Positions 18,237 through 26,326 of a stretch of DNA of 28,982 bases are shown piece after piece. Source of the stretch: Polaromonas sp. YR568 (GTDB lineage: Bacteria > Pseudomonadota > Gammaproteobacteria > Burkholderiales > Burkholderiaceae). Both the position numbers and the translations under genes were made by a program. Positions within the stretch are counted from its first letter, which is position 1. Each line of letters begins with the position of its first letter. Where the stretch lies: NCBI GenBank assembly GCA_945871335.1, contig CAMBWM010000003.1, forward strand, positions 1 through 28,982, written 5' to 3'. The notes beneath the pieces were generated by a model, which saw only the letters and a program-made list of their open reading frames with translations, was not told where the DNA came from and ran no database searches.

Positions 18237-20514
18237 CGCAATCAGCGTAATACCGCTTCTTGCCTTTGGCGTCTTCTTGCTCGACCAGACCGTGTATGTC
18301 GGTTTCAAAGCCCGGGCACTGGGCATTGAACTCGCGGGCAAACTTCAGGTAGTCGACGATCTTTTTATTGAACACCTCGCCTGGAATTAACAACGGAATA
18401 CCCGGCGGGTAGGGCGTGACCAAGCCGACTGTGATTCGGCCTTCCAAGTGGTCAATTTCAACCCGCTCGGTGGTACGGTGCGCGATGTGGGCATAAGCAT
18501 CGCTTGGCTTCATGGCCGGAGTCAGTTCGCTCAAGTAGACCTCGGTGGTCAGTCTTGCAATGTCGTACTTGGCATACAGCGTGTGAATATGCTGGCACAA
18601 ATCAGCCAGGCCCATTTGCTCGTACTTGGGGTACTTCTGGCAGAACTCGGGCAAAACGCGCCACATCGGTTGGTTTTTAGCGTAGTCATCTTTGAACTGC
18701 TGCAGCGCAGTTAGCAGCGTGTTCCAGCGGCCCTTGGTGATGCCGATGGTGAACATGATGAAGAAGCTGTAAAGCCCGGTTTTTTCCACAATCACACCGT
18801 GCTCGGCCAGAAACTTGGTCACGATGCTGGCCGGAATGCCGGTCTTGGCAAACTTGCCGTTAAGGTCCAAGCCGGGGGTGACAATCGTGGACTTGATCGG
18901 GTCCAGCATATTGAAGCCGGTGGCCATCTGTCCGAAGCCATGCCAGTTGTTGGCGCCATTTTTTGCGGTTTTGGCGCTGCGGGACTCGCCCTTGATGATC
19001 CAGTCTTCAGCCAGACCGATACCCTCTTCGACGAGTTTGTCCGGTCCCCAGACCTTGAACCACCAGTCGGTACCGTATTCCTCATCAATCTTGCGCATGG
19101 CGCGTCTAAAGTCCAGCGCCTCGGCAATGCTTTCTTCAACCAAGGCCGTGCCGCCGGGCGGCTCCATCATGGCGGCGGCCACGTCACAACTCGCAATGAT
19201 GCTGTACTGCGGGCTGGTGCTGGTGTGCATCAGATAGGCTTCATTGAAGAGATGGCGGTCCAGCTTGGTGTTTTGCGAGTCCTGCACCAACACATGGCTG
19301 GCCTGGCTGATACCGGCCAGCAGCTTGTGAATGGACTGCGTCGAATACACCACAGCGTGTTTGGGGCGAATCCGGTTTTTACCCATGGCATGGTAGGTGC
19401 CGTAAAACGGATGAAAAGCCGCATGCGGCAACCAGGCCTCGTCAAAGTGAAGGTTGTCGATGTAACCGTCGAGCATGCCCTTGATGGTCTCGGTGTTGTA
19501 CAAAACACCGTCGTAAGTCGACTGGGTCAGGGTTAACACACGCGGCTTCACTTTGTTGGCATCCACCCCTTTAAGCAGCGGGTTGGCCACAATCTTGGCG
19601 CGGATGGCATCGGGTTCAAATTCGCTTTGCGGAATGGGCCCGATGATGCCGAAATGATTGCGCGTTGGCTTCAAAAATACCGGAATGGCCCCGGTCATGA
19701 TGATGGCGTGCAAGATCGATTTGTGGCAATTGCGGTCCACCACCACCACGTCGCCAGGCGCCACAGTGTGGTGCCACACCATTTTGTTGCTGGTACTGGT
19801 GCCGTTGGTCACAAAAAAGCAGTGATCGGCATTGAAGATACGCGCCGCGTTGCGCTCACTCGCGCCAATCGCGCCATCATGATCGAGTAACTGACCCAGC
19901 TCTTCCACTGCATTACAGACGTCAGCACGCAGCATGTTCTCGCCAAAGAACTGGTGAAACATTTGGCCCACAGGGCTCTTCAAAAAAGCCACGCCACCTG
20001 AATGACCAGGGCAATGCCAGGAATAGGAGCCGTCTTCAGCGTAGTCGAGTAAGGCTTTAAAAAAAGGCGGTTGCACGCCCTCCAGGTAGCTTTTGGCTTC
20101 ACGGATGATGTGACGAGCCACAAACTCAGGCGTGTCTTCAAACATGTGAATAAAACCGTGCAGCTCGCGCAAGATATCGTTCGGAATATGCCGGCTGGTT
20201 TTGGTCTCGCCGTAAACATAAATCGGCACATCCAGGTTCTTGCGGCGCACTTCCTCAATGAAGTGACGCAGGTTCAAAACGGCAGGGTCCAGGTCCGGGC
20301 CTGGGGTGAACTCCTCATCATCGATGGACAAGATGAAAGCGCTGGCCCGGCTTTGCTGCTGGGCAAACTGAGTCAGGTCACCGTAGCTGGTAACACCCAG
20401 TACTTCAAAGCCCTCGGTTTCAATAGCTTGCGCCAGCGCACGAATACCCAGACCGGAGGTGTTTTCTGAGCGGAAATCTTCGTCAATAATGACAATCGGA
20501 AAGCGGAAGTTCAT
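18223..20514 (-). CDS. PLP-dependent Orn/Lys/Arg decarboxylase (biodegradative, fold type I)
   Basis: 763 residues from the ATG at 20514, close to the roughly 755 of E. coli AdiA; the upstream extension of the frame to 20670 is not protein-like. Three parts are seen: an N-terminal receiver-like wing domain (PIVIIDEDFRSENTSGLGIRAL), the PLP domain with SWHCPGHSGGVAF, FVTNGTSTSNKMV and the Schiff-base lysine in STQSIHKLL (Lys397), and the C-terminal domain with PYPPGIPLLIPGE. It decarboxylates arginine, lysine or ornithine to the amine; which one cannot be decided from these motifs. No cognate antiporter gene lies next to it, so a role in polyamine supply is as likely as acid resistance. The start lacks an obvious Shine-Dalgarno site. 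Confidence 0.9.
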   Translation of the reverse strand: MNFRFPIVIIDEDFRSENTSGLGIRALAQAIETEGFEVLGVTSYGDLTQFAQQQSRASAFILSIDDEEFTPGPDLDPAVLNLRHFIEEVRRKNLDVPIYVYGETKTSRHIPNDILRELHGFIHMFEDTPEFVARHIIREAKSYLEGVQPPFFKALLDYAEDGSYSWHCPGHSGGVAFLKSPVGQMFHQFFGENMLRADVCNAVEELGQLLDHDGAIGASERNAARIFNADHCFFVTNGTSTSNKMVWHHTVAPGDVVVVDRNCHKSILHAIIMTGAIPVFLKPTRNHFGIIGPIPQSEFEPDAIRAKIVANPLLKGVDANKVKPRVLTLTQSTYDGVLYNTETIKGMLDGYIDNLHFDEAWLPHAAFHPFYGTYHAMGKNRIRPKHAVVYSTQSIHKLLAGISQASHVLVQDSQNTKLDRHLFNEAYLMHTSTSPQYSIIASCDVAAAMMEPPGGTALVEESIAEALDFRRAMRKIDEEYGTDWWFKVWGPDKLVEEGIGLAEDWIIKGESRSAKTAKNGANNWHGFGQMATGFNMLDPIKSTIVTPGLDLNGKFAKTGIPASIVTKFLAEHGVIVEKTGLYSFFIMFTIGITKGRWNTLLTALQQFKDDYAKNQPMWRVLPEFCQKYPKYEQMGLADLCQHIHTLYAKYDIARLTTEVYLSELTPAMKPSDAYAHIAHRTTERVEIDHLEGRITVGLVTPYPPGIPLLIPGEVFNKKIVDYLKFAREFNAQCPGFETDIHGLVEQEDAKGKKRYYADCVKAQ

Positions 20515-20677
20515 GGTGTGCACGGGGGCAAAAAGCCTGGGCCGCTGAAGCTTTGGTGAATTAAAACCCGAAGTGTACGGAAATAATGTGCCGCTGCTGC
20601 CGGATCTGCACTTTTGCCGGAAAATAAGATGGTTCTCACCGCTTGCCCTTTTTGACACCCTCCCCCGCAATAAATAT

Positions 20678-21052
20678 ATGACTACCTTGAATGTCTTGGG
20701 TACACCGCTGAAGCCTTGCTCTTACGACCCTTTGACCGGTTACTTTCGAGACGGCTGCTGTGAGACCGACGCCAGTGACACCGGCTCGCACCTGGTTTGC
20801 GCGCGCATGACGCAAGCATTTCTGGACTTTTCACTGGCGCGGGGCAACGACCTGGTCACGCCTCGCCCACAGTGGCGGTTTGCCGGCCTCAAAGCTGGTG
20901 ATCGTTGGTGTTTGTGTGTGAACCGCTGGAAAGAAGCTCTGGATGAAGGACTTGCACCGCCCGTCATCCTTGAGTGCACCCACGAAAACGCGCTACGCGT
21001 CGTCAGCTTGCAGTTGCTTGAGTTGCACGCCATCAAAGCAACGCCTCACTGA
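20678..21052 (+). CDS. DUF2237 family protein
   Basis: 124 residues from the ATG at 20678; the frame is open to 20573 but the DUF2237 homology begins at NVLGTPLKPCSYDPLTGYF. The family hallmark blocks are all present: FRDGCCETDASDTGSH, FSLARGNDLVTPRPQW and GLKAGDRWCLCVNRWKEAL, then PPVILECTHENAL. Cys residues in GCC and WCLC are conserved in the family. No biochemical function is established for it that I can name. It is a cytosolic soluble protein by composition and is transcribed towards tRNA-Ser. A TTGACA at 20652-20657 would place its -10 on the start codon itself, so the promoter is unresolved. Confidence 0.88.
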   Translation: MTTLNVLGTPLKPCSYDPLTGYFRDGCCETDASDTGSHLVCARMTQAFLDFSLARGNDLVTPRPQWRFAGLKAGDRWCLCVNRWKEALDEGLAPPVILECTHENALRVVSLQLLELHAIKATPH

Positions 21053-21061
21053 AAACCGCAC

Positions 21062-21070
21062 TGTTACAAT
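21062..21070 (+). promoter_or_regulatory. Extended -10 promoter of tRNA-Ser
   Basis: TG-T-TACAAT: an extended -10 element (TGn, 21062-21064) directly joined to a near-consensus -10 hexamer (21065-21070), predicted start near 21077, only about five bases before the tRNA. No good -35 is found 17 bases upstream, consistent with an extended -10 promoter. Confidence 0.6.
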
Positions 21071-21081
21071 TCCATTAGTGC

Positions 21082-21171
21082 GGAAAGGTGGATGAGCGGT
21101 TTAAGTCACACGCCTGGAAAGCGTGCGTGGGGTTATACCCACCGCGGGTTCGAATCCCGCCCTTTCCGCCA
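21082..21171 (+). tRNA. tRNA-Ser (anticodon GGA)
   Basis: A 90-base class-II tRNA with encoded CCA. The acceptor stem GGAAAGG (21082-21088) pairs with CCTTTCC (21161-21167). The anticodon stem CACGC/GCGTG surrounds the loop CTGGAAA, giving anticodon GGA for UCC/UCU serine codons. A long variable arm (GTGGGGTTATACCCAC region), diagnostic for serine, and the T arm GCGGG-TTCGAAT-CCCGC follow. It has its own promoter and terminator, and it marks the boundary to the accessory-looking operon. Confidence 0.97.
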
Positions 21172-21184
21172 GTGAACCAAAGTA

Positions 21185-21210
21185 AAAAAGCCCCTATGAA
21201 GGGGCTTTTT
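21185..21210 (+). terminator. Intrinsic terminator after tRNA-Ser
   Basis: AAAAAGCCCC (21185-21194) and GGGGCTTTTT (21201-21210) form a perfect 10-base-pair stem with the loop TATGAA and a T run on the plus strand. The matching A run on the other side means it could also serve minus-strand transcripts arriving from the Bug operon. Confidence 0.92.
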
Positions 21211-21308
21211 CGTTGAAGGAGTCAGTCGCATACTGTCTGGCGAGCAAGTAGCCCTGAGCAGATGAAGCCTGCTCGGCTGCTTTCGAAATTTACCGGCTCT
21301 TATCGACG

Positions 21309-22298
21309 CTACTCCATCTTCATACCGGACAACTGCACCGTCTTTCCCCAGCGCTCGGTGTCCTTTGCCATGATGGCGCCGAATGCCTCAGGTGAGATCA
21401 CCATGCTGTCTACCCCGGTGGTGAGGAACTTCTCCTTCACCTGCTGGGATGTCAGCACACGATTGACCTCGGTGTTCAACCGTGCCACCACCGCGGGCGG
21501 GGTACCGGCGGGTGCGAAAAGGCCGATCCAGAAATCGGCTTCGAAGCCTGGCAGGCCGGATTCGCCCGCGGTGGGCACGCTTGGTAGCGCGGGCGAGCGC
21601 TTCGGCCCGCTGATCGACAGCGCCTTGAGCCGACCCGACTTGATGTGCGCCACGGCAGAGGAGACCCCAGTGAACATCATCTGCGTCTCGCCGGACATAG
21701 TGCCGATCACGCCTGGCGTGCTGCCCTTGTAGGGGATGTGCAGTACAGCAGTTCCGGTCATCTGCTTGAACATCTCAGCCGTCAGGTGTGGCGAGCTGCC
21801 CACGCCTGCCGAAGCGTACTTGTAGGTTTCCGGGGGCTTGGCCTTAATGTCGGCGATCAGCTCACCGATGGTCTTCGCCTGGACCGAGGGATGTACCACT
21901 AACACGCTGGTCGAATAGCCGAACAGGGCGACCGGCACGAAGGACTTGACCGGGTCGTAGGGCATATTTTTGTACAAATGCTGGTTGATCGACATCGTCC
22001 CCGTGCCGCCCACCAACAGCATGTAGCCGTCCGGCTTGGCCTTGGCCACCAGTTCACAGCCGATGAGGCCGTTGGCACCCGCGCGGTTATCCACCACGAT
22101 GGACTGCCCCAGCGCACTGGCCAGCCGCAGGCCGATCTCGCGTGCTAGCGCATCAGTTGACCCCCCAGCCGCCTGCGGGACCAGGAAGGTGATGCTTTTG
22201 TTGGGATAGTCGCTGCCCTGAGCCCAAAGGCTGGAAGGCACCGCGCCTGCCAAGCCGAATGCCAGTGCTGCGCTGGCTCTGCGTCTGCTCTCGTCCAT
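21309..22298 (-). CDS. Bug-family periplasmic receptor (tripartite tricarboxylate transporter TctC-like)
   Basis: 329 residues with an N-terminal signal peptide (MDESRRRASAALAFGLAGAVPSSLWAQ; the SRRR start could suit Tat or Sec). The mature part has the Bug hallmark YPNKSITFLVPQAAGGSTDALAR with the glycine-rich ligand loop, VVDNRAGANGLIG, and YKYASAGVGSSPHLTAEMF with HIPYKGSTP. Bug proteins bind carboxylates such as citrate or dicarboxylates in the periplasm. No TctA/TctB membrane genes lie in the window, so it is an orphan receptor, common in Burkholderiales. AAGGAG lies six bases before the ATG. It is the last gene of the lyase-aconitase-Bug operon, 39 bases behind the aconitase gene, which suggests the ligand is the substrate of those enzymes. 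Confidence 0.92.
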   Translation of the reverse strand: MDESRRRASAALAFGLAGAVPSSLWAQGSDYPNKSITFLVPQAAGGSTDALAREIGLRLASALGQSIVVDNRAGANGLIGCELVAKAKPDGYMLLVGGTGTMSINQHLYKNMPYDPVKSFVPVALFGYSTSVLVVHPSVQAKTIGELIADIKAKPPETYKYASAGVGSSPHLTAEMFKQMTGTAVLHIPYKGSTPGVIGTMSGETQMMFTGVSSAVAHIKSGRLKALSISGPKRSPALPSVPTAGESGLPGFEADFWIGLFAPAGTPPAVVARLNTEVNRVLTSQQVKEKFLTTGVDSMVISPEAFGAIMAKDTERWGKTVQLSGMKME

Positions 22299-22337
22299 GT
22301 TGTCTCCTTAAATGGTCTTTGTTGAAATGATGAGCGC

Positions 22338-25046
22338 TCAGGCCGGCGCAGCCTGCGGCAGTACTGTAGTCTGAGCCGTGGGCGCCAAGCGTTGGCGCAG
22401 CGCGTATTTAATGATACCGCCATGGCGCCAGTACTCCACCTCGGCGCGTGAATCCAAGCGTGCCGTGAGTGGAATATCCTGGCGCGTACCGTCTCTGCGG
22501 GTGATGGTGCAGCGCACCTGCATCTGCGTCGACAGCTCGCCTTCCAGGCCGGAGATGTCAAACACCTCCGAGCCGTCAAGCTTCAGCGTCTGGCGAGACG
22601 TACCCGGCGCGAACTCCAGCGGCAGAACGCCCATGCTGACGAGGTTCGAGCGGTGAATGCGTTCCAGCGACTCGGCGATCACCGCGCGCACGCCCAGCAG
22701 GTCCGTGCCCTTGGCCGCCCAGTCGCGCGAGGACCCAGCCCCGTATTCCTTGCCGGCGATCACAACCACCGGTAACCCCTCGGCGCGGTAGCGCTCAGCC
22801 GCGTCGAAGATCGACATCTGCGCTCCGTCCGGCTGGTGCAGCGTAGCGCTGCCCTCAACGTTCGGTGTCATCTCATTTTTCAGACGCGTGTTGGCAAAAG
22901 TGCCTCGCACCATCACATCATGGTTGAGGCGGCGCGCACCGTAGTTCACAAAGCCTGACGGCGGCACGCCCAGCGACTGCAGGTACTGTCCCGCTGGTGT
23001 GTCGGCCGCGATGGTGCCTATCGGCGAGATGTGGTCGGTGGTCAACATGTCACCGAAGATCCCCAGCACACGCGCACCTTTAATGTCGCTTTTCGCCTCG
23101 GGATGCCGCGTCATCCCGACGAAATACGGCGGCCGCCGGATGAAGTGGCTGTCCGCGCGCCAGTCGAAAAGCTGACCGCCTGAGGCCGACAGCGCGCGCC
23201 ACTGCGGGGTGCCCTCTCGGATGGTGGCGTAGCGCGAGCGAAACATGGCGGGCGTGAGCGTGGCCGCTATCACGGCCTGGATCTCGGCATCGCTAGGCCA
23301 TATGTCGCGCAGGTACACCGGCTGGCCATCCGCATCGCTGCCCAGCGGCTCGCTGGACAGGTCGACGCGGATGCTGCCTGCTAGCGCGTAGGCCACCACC
23401 AGCGGCGGCGATGCCAGGAAATTAGCACGAACGTTGCCGTGGATGCGGCCATCGAAGTTGCGGTTGCCTGAGAGCACGGCCACGGTGGCAAAGTCGCCCA
23501 TGTCTATGGCCGCGGTGATGGGCTCTGGCAATGGACCGGAATTTCCCATGCAGCTCATGCAGCCGAAACCCACGATATTGAAACCCAGTTCATCCAGCGG
23601 CTGCTGCAGGCCGCTCTTTTCTAGGTAGTCGGCCACCACGCGCGAACCCGGCGACAGCGTGGACTTGACCCATGGTTTGCTTGACAGGCCGCGCTGGCGC
23701 GCATTACGGGCCAGCAAACCGGCGCCGATCAACAGCGCGGGATTGGACGTGTTGGTGCAGCTGGTAATGGCGGCGATGACGATGTCGCCATCGGAAAGCG
23801 CATGCTCAATTCCGGCCACCGGAAGCCCGGCCTTGCCGCTGTCGGGGAACGCCTTCGCGAAGGCCTGGGGCGCCTTCGCAAGTGGCACGCGCGCGTCCGG
23901 CCTGCTGGGTCCGGCAACGCAGGGCTCGACTTGGCGCAGGTCGAGCCCGATCACACGCTGATAGGCCGGCTGCGGCGAGGCGTCGTCGCGCCACAATCCC
24001 TGGCGCTTGCAATAGGCCTCGACCAGCGCGACCTGCTGTTCGTCGCGACCGGTGGCGCGCAGGTAGGCAAGCGTCTGACCATCGACTGCGAAGAAGCCCA
24101 TGGTGGCGCCGATCTCGGGTGTCATGTTGGACACCGTAGCCCGTTCTGGCAGCGTCAACGCATCAACGCCAGGGCCGAAATATTCGACGAAGCAGCCCAC
24201 CACGTTTTCTTCACGCAGCCTTTGGGTGATGTAAAGCACAAGGTCGGTCGATGTCACACCCGGCGGCATCGCACCCGACAGGCGCACGCCCACAGTTTCT
24301 GGTACCAGCAGCGCCACGGGTTCACCTAGCGCCACGCTGCCACCTTCGAACCCGCCCACACCCCATCCCACCACGCCCAAGCAATTGACCATGGCGGTAT
24401 GGCTGTCCATAGCGATCAACGAGTCAGGGTAGGCCAGCTCACGCGAGCCGTCCTCCACCGTCCACACCACGCGCGACAGATGCTCCAGGTTGATCTGGTG
24501 TTGAATGCCCGAGCCCGGTGGATAGATGCTAAGCCCGTCGAAAGCCACGCTGGCCCAGCGCAGGAACTCGTAGCGCTCACGGTTCTCGCGCATCTCCACG
24601 TCCATGTTGTGCGCCAGTGCACCCTTCGTGCCCCACTGGTAAGCATTCACGGAATGGTCGACGATGAAGTCCACCGGCAGCACCGGGTTGATGATGCCCG
24701 GGTCGCCGCCCAGTTCGACCATGGCGTCGCGCATTGCGGCCATGTCACCCAGCAACGTGATGCCGGACGACTCGGGCATCATGACTCGCGCTGGCAGGAA
24801 GCTGACCTCGCAGTCGCTGCCCGGTTCGCGGAGCCAGCGACGCAAGGTCTCGATTTCGCTGTCCTCGGCCTTGCCCACCGCATGACGGCGCAGCACGTTC
24901 TCCACAATCACCTTCAAGCACAGGGGGAGGCGCGAGATGCCGGCCAGGCCGGCGGCCTCAGCCGCCTCCAGGCTGACGTAGTCGTAGGCGCGGCCACCCG
25001 CATTCAGCGTGCACCGCAATGAGTTGCTGTCGAATGGCGTCGTCAT
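22338..25046 (-). CDS. Aconitase-family hydratase (AcnA-like, divergent paralogue)
   Basis: 902 residues, AcnA size. The [4Fe-4S] ligands are all present: Cys430 in ITSCTNTSNP, Cys496 and Cys499 in GCMSCMGNSGPL. The swivel domain has GKEYGAGSSRDWAAKG with the substrate-binding Ser-Arg, and GRIHGNVRANFLASPP is intact. Two regions differ from E. coli AcnA as I know it: the usual GIEAEAAMLGQP reads GFEGGSVALGEP, and GCTTCIGNSGPL reads GCMSCMGNSGPL. Catalysis therefore looks possible but the substrate may not be citrate. It may hydrate or isomerise a methylated or branched tricarboxylate. A CGAGG site precedes the ATG. It lies 38 bases after the lyase gene and 39 before the Bug gene. A housekeeping aconitase is presumably elsewhere in the genome. 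Confidence 0.88.
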   Translation of the reverse strand: MTTPFDSNSLRCTLNAGGRAYDYVSLEAAEAAGLAGISRLPLCLKVIVENVLRRHAVGKAEDSEIETLRRWLREPGSDCEVSFLPARVMMPESSGITLLGDMAAMRDAMVELGGDPGIINPVLPVDFIVDHSVNAYQWGTKGALAHNMDVEMRENRERYEFLRWASVAFDGLSIYPPGSGIQHQINLEHLSRVVWTVEDGSRELAYPDSLIAMDSHTAMVNCLGVVGWGVGGFEGGSVALGEPVALLVPETVGVRLSGAMPPGVTSTDLVLYITQRLREENVVGCFVEYFGPGVDALTLPERATVSNMTPEIGATMGFFAVDGQTLAYLRATGRDEQQVALVEAYCKRQGLWRDDASPQPAYQRVIGLDLRQVEPCVAGPSRPDARVPLAKAPQAFAKAFPDSGKAGLPVAGIEHALSDGDIVIAAITSCTNTSNPALLIGAGLLARNARQRGLSSKPWVKSTLSPGSRVVADYLEKSGLQQPLDELGFNIVGFGCMSCMGNSGPLPEPITAAIDMGDFATVAVLSGNRNFDGRIHGNVRANFLASPPLVVAYALAGSIRVDLSSEPLGSDADGQPVYLRDIWPSDAEIQAVIAATLTPAMFRSRYATIREGTPQWRALSASGGQLFDWRADSHFIRRPPYFVGMTRHPEAKSDIKGARVLGIFGDMLTTDHISPIGTIAADTPAGQYLQSLGVPPSGFVNYGARRLNHDVMVRGTFANTRLKNEMTPNVEGSATLHQPDGAQMSIFDAAERYRAEGLPVVVIAGKEYGAGSSRDWAAKGTDLLGVRAVIAESLERIHRSNLVSMGVLPLEFAPGTSRQTLKLDGSEVFDISGLEGELSTQMQVRCTITRRDGTRQDIPLTARLDSRAEVEYWRHGGIIKYALRQRLAPTAQTTVLPQAAPA

Positions 25047-25084
25047 GTTGCCTCGTGGTTGTTTTTCTTGTACCGGTCTGGCGT

Positions 25085-25978
25085 TCAGCCGCCAAAACGT
25101 TTGTCCACCCGCGCTACCAGTTCACGTTCATAGGCGTCGGCCTCGGCAAGGCCAATCAGCTTCTGACGTTCGGCGAAACTCAGCATCTGCCCCATCAGAC
25201 TTTCAGTGGTGCGTTCCTTTGCCAGCACTGACAGTCCGTTGCGGATAGCATAGGCCCCCAGGTACAGGGCGGCATTCGCGTACAAGATGATGTTAAAGCC
25301 CATGGCCTTCAGTTGCGCCTCGGGCAACAGCGGTGTCTTGCTGCGTTCGATCATGTTGGCCACCAGCGGTGTGCCCTTGAAGGCGTCGCCCACCGCCTGC
25401 AGCTCTTCGACGCTGCTGGGTGCTTCTACGAAGATCGCGTCGGCACCGAGCTCCAGGTAGCCCCGTGCGCGATCCAGGGCGGACTCGAAGCCCTCTGGCC
25501 CGCGTGCGTCGGTGCGCGCGATGATGAGGAAGTCTGGGTCCGTGCGTGCGTCCAGCGCGGCCTGCAACCGGTAATGCATTTCCTTGGCCGGCACCACGGC
25601 CTTGCCATCAAAATGTCCGCAGCGCTTGGGAAACAGCTGGTCCTCAATATGGAAGCCGGCCGCGCCCGCGCGTTCGTAGGCACGAATGGTGCGCGCTACG
25701 TTGGCCACTCCGCCGAAGCCAGTATCGCAGTCGGCGATGACGGGCACCGACACTGCGTCGGAGATGCGCTCTACTTGGCTGACCAGCTCGTTCAATGTGA
25801 TGAGACCGATGTCGGGCCGGCCCAAGAAGGTATTTGCGGTGCCGCCACCGGTGATGTAGACCACGGGAAAGCCGGCGTCCTCGATCAGGCGGGCGGTGAA
25901 ACAGTCGCTGCAGCCGGGGACGATGCCGGGGCCGCCATTGGCTAGAAACTGACGGAGTTGGGTAGTGCGTTTGATGAT
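25085..25978 (-). CDS. Isocitrate lyase/PEP mutase superfamily lyase (methylisocitrate or dimethylmalate lyase-like), non-canonical start
   Basis: TIM-barrel enzyme of the PrpB/dimethylmalate lyase branch, cleaving a C-C bond of a 2-hydroxy acid with Mg2+. Seen: VVYITGGGTAN, the metal-binding DCDTGFGG, HIEDQLFPKRCGH with the catalytic Cys, ARTDARGPEGF and ANMIERSKTPLL. The only standard start codon in frame is GTG at 25864, but the frame is open upstream and encodes the conserved first strand and helix (LRQFLANGGPGIVPGC, ARLIEDAGFP). Counting from the ATC at 25978 puts the catalytic Cys at residue 120, close to Cys123 of PrpB; from the GTG it would be 82. An AAGGGG Shine-Dalgarno site lies five bases before that ATC. 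I therefore place the start there, with the adjacent ATC codons as alternatives. It is the first gene of the operon. Confidence 0.75.
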   Translation of the reverse strand: MIKRTTQLRQFLANGGPGIVPGCSDCFTARLIEDAGFPVVYITGGGTANTFLGRPDIGLITLNELVSQVERISDAVSVPVIADCDTGFGGVANVARTIRAYERAGAAGFHIEDQLFPKRCGHFDGKAVVPAKEMHYRLQAALDARTDPDFLIIARTDARGPEGFESALDRARGYLELGADAIFVEAPSSVEELQAVGDAFKGTPLVANMIERSKTPLLPEAQLKAMGFNIILYANAALYLGAYAIRNGLSVLAKERTTESLMGQMLSFAERQKLIGLAEADAYERELVARVDKRFGG

Positions 25979-26326
25979 GATTTCCCCTTGCTGTAAATGA
26001 GTCTGTGTTGACCACCCATTTTACAAACGGATAGGCATCCTAACCACCCAAATATCAGTATTGCACCATTGATCAATCGACAAACCGGGTAAAAACCCTC
26101 GGGAAATCTTTGTCGTTTCCGATCAAGGCCTTTCACCCACAAAATGCAAATGCTTGTATTGCGATTTGCGCCGGGTCGTGCGTTCCCCATCAAAGTGCCA
26201 TAATCCAATCGCTAAAAATTTGCCTGATGTTGGGGCGTTCAGAAACAACAAGCACGGCCGTTTGAACAGTGTTGTTCGCACGTGCTAAAGCGACATCAAA
26301 CTAATTGAGTTCAAAATTATTTACTG
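25979..26326. other. AT-rich intergenic region between divergent lyase and dioxygenase genes
   Basis: No gene is supported here. The stretch must hold the promoters of both divergent units. TAAAAT (minus strand, near 26018-26023) could be a -10 for the lyase operon, without a clear -35. Overlapping dyads lie at 26237-26286: GTTCAGAAAC with GTTTGAAC, AACAAC with GTTGTT, and AGCACG with CGTGCT. These could be an operator for a regulator that is not encoded in the window. Confidence 0.4.

Noticed and set aside
20652..20680. TTGACA followed after 17 bases by TATATG as a promoter for the DUF2237 gene.
   Set aside because: The -10 hexamer would contain the start codon itself, so transcription would begin inside the gene; no later start fits the family.
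24344..24356. TTCGAACCCGCCC resembling the 3' part of tRNA-Ser, as a possible attachment-site copy.
   Set aside because: It is short, mismatched and lies inside the coding sequence of the aconitase gene at a normal codon context, so it is best read as chance.
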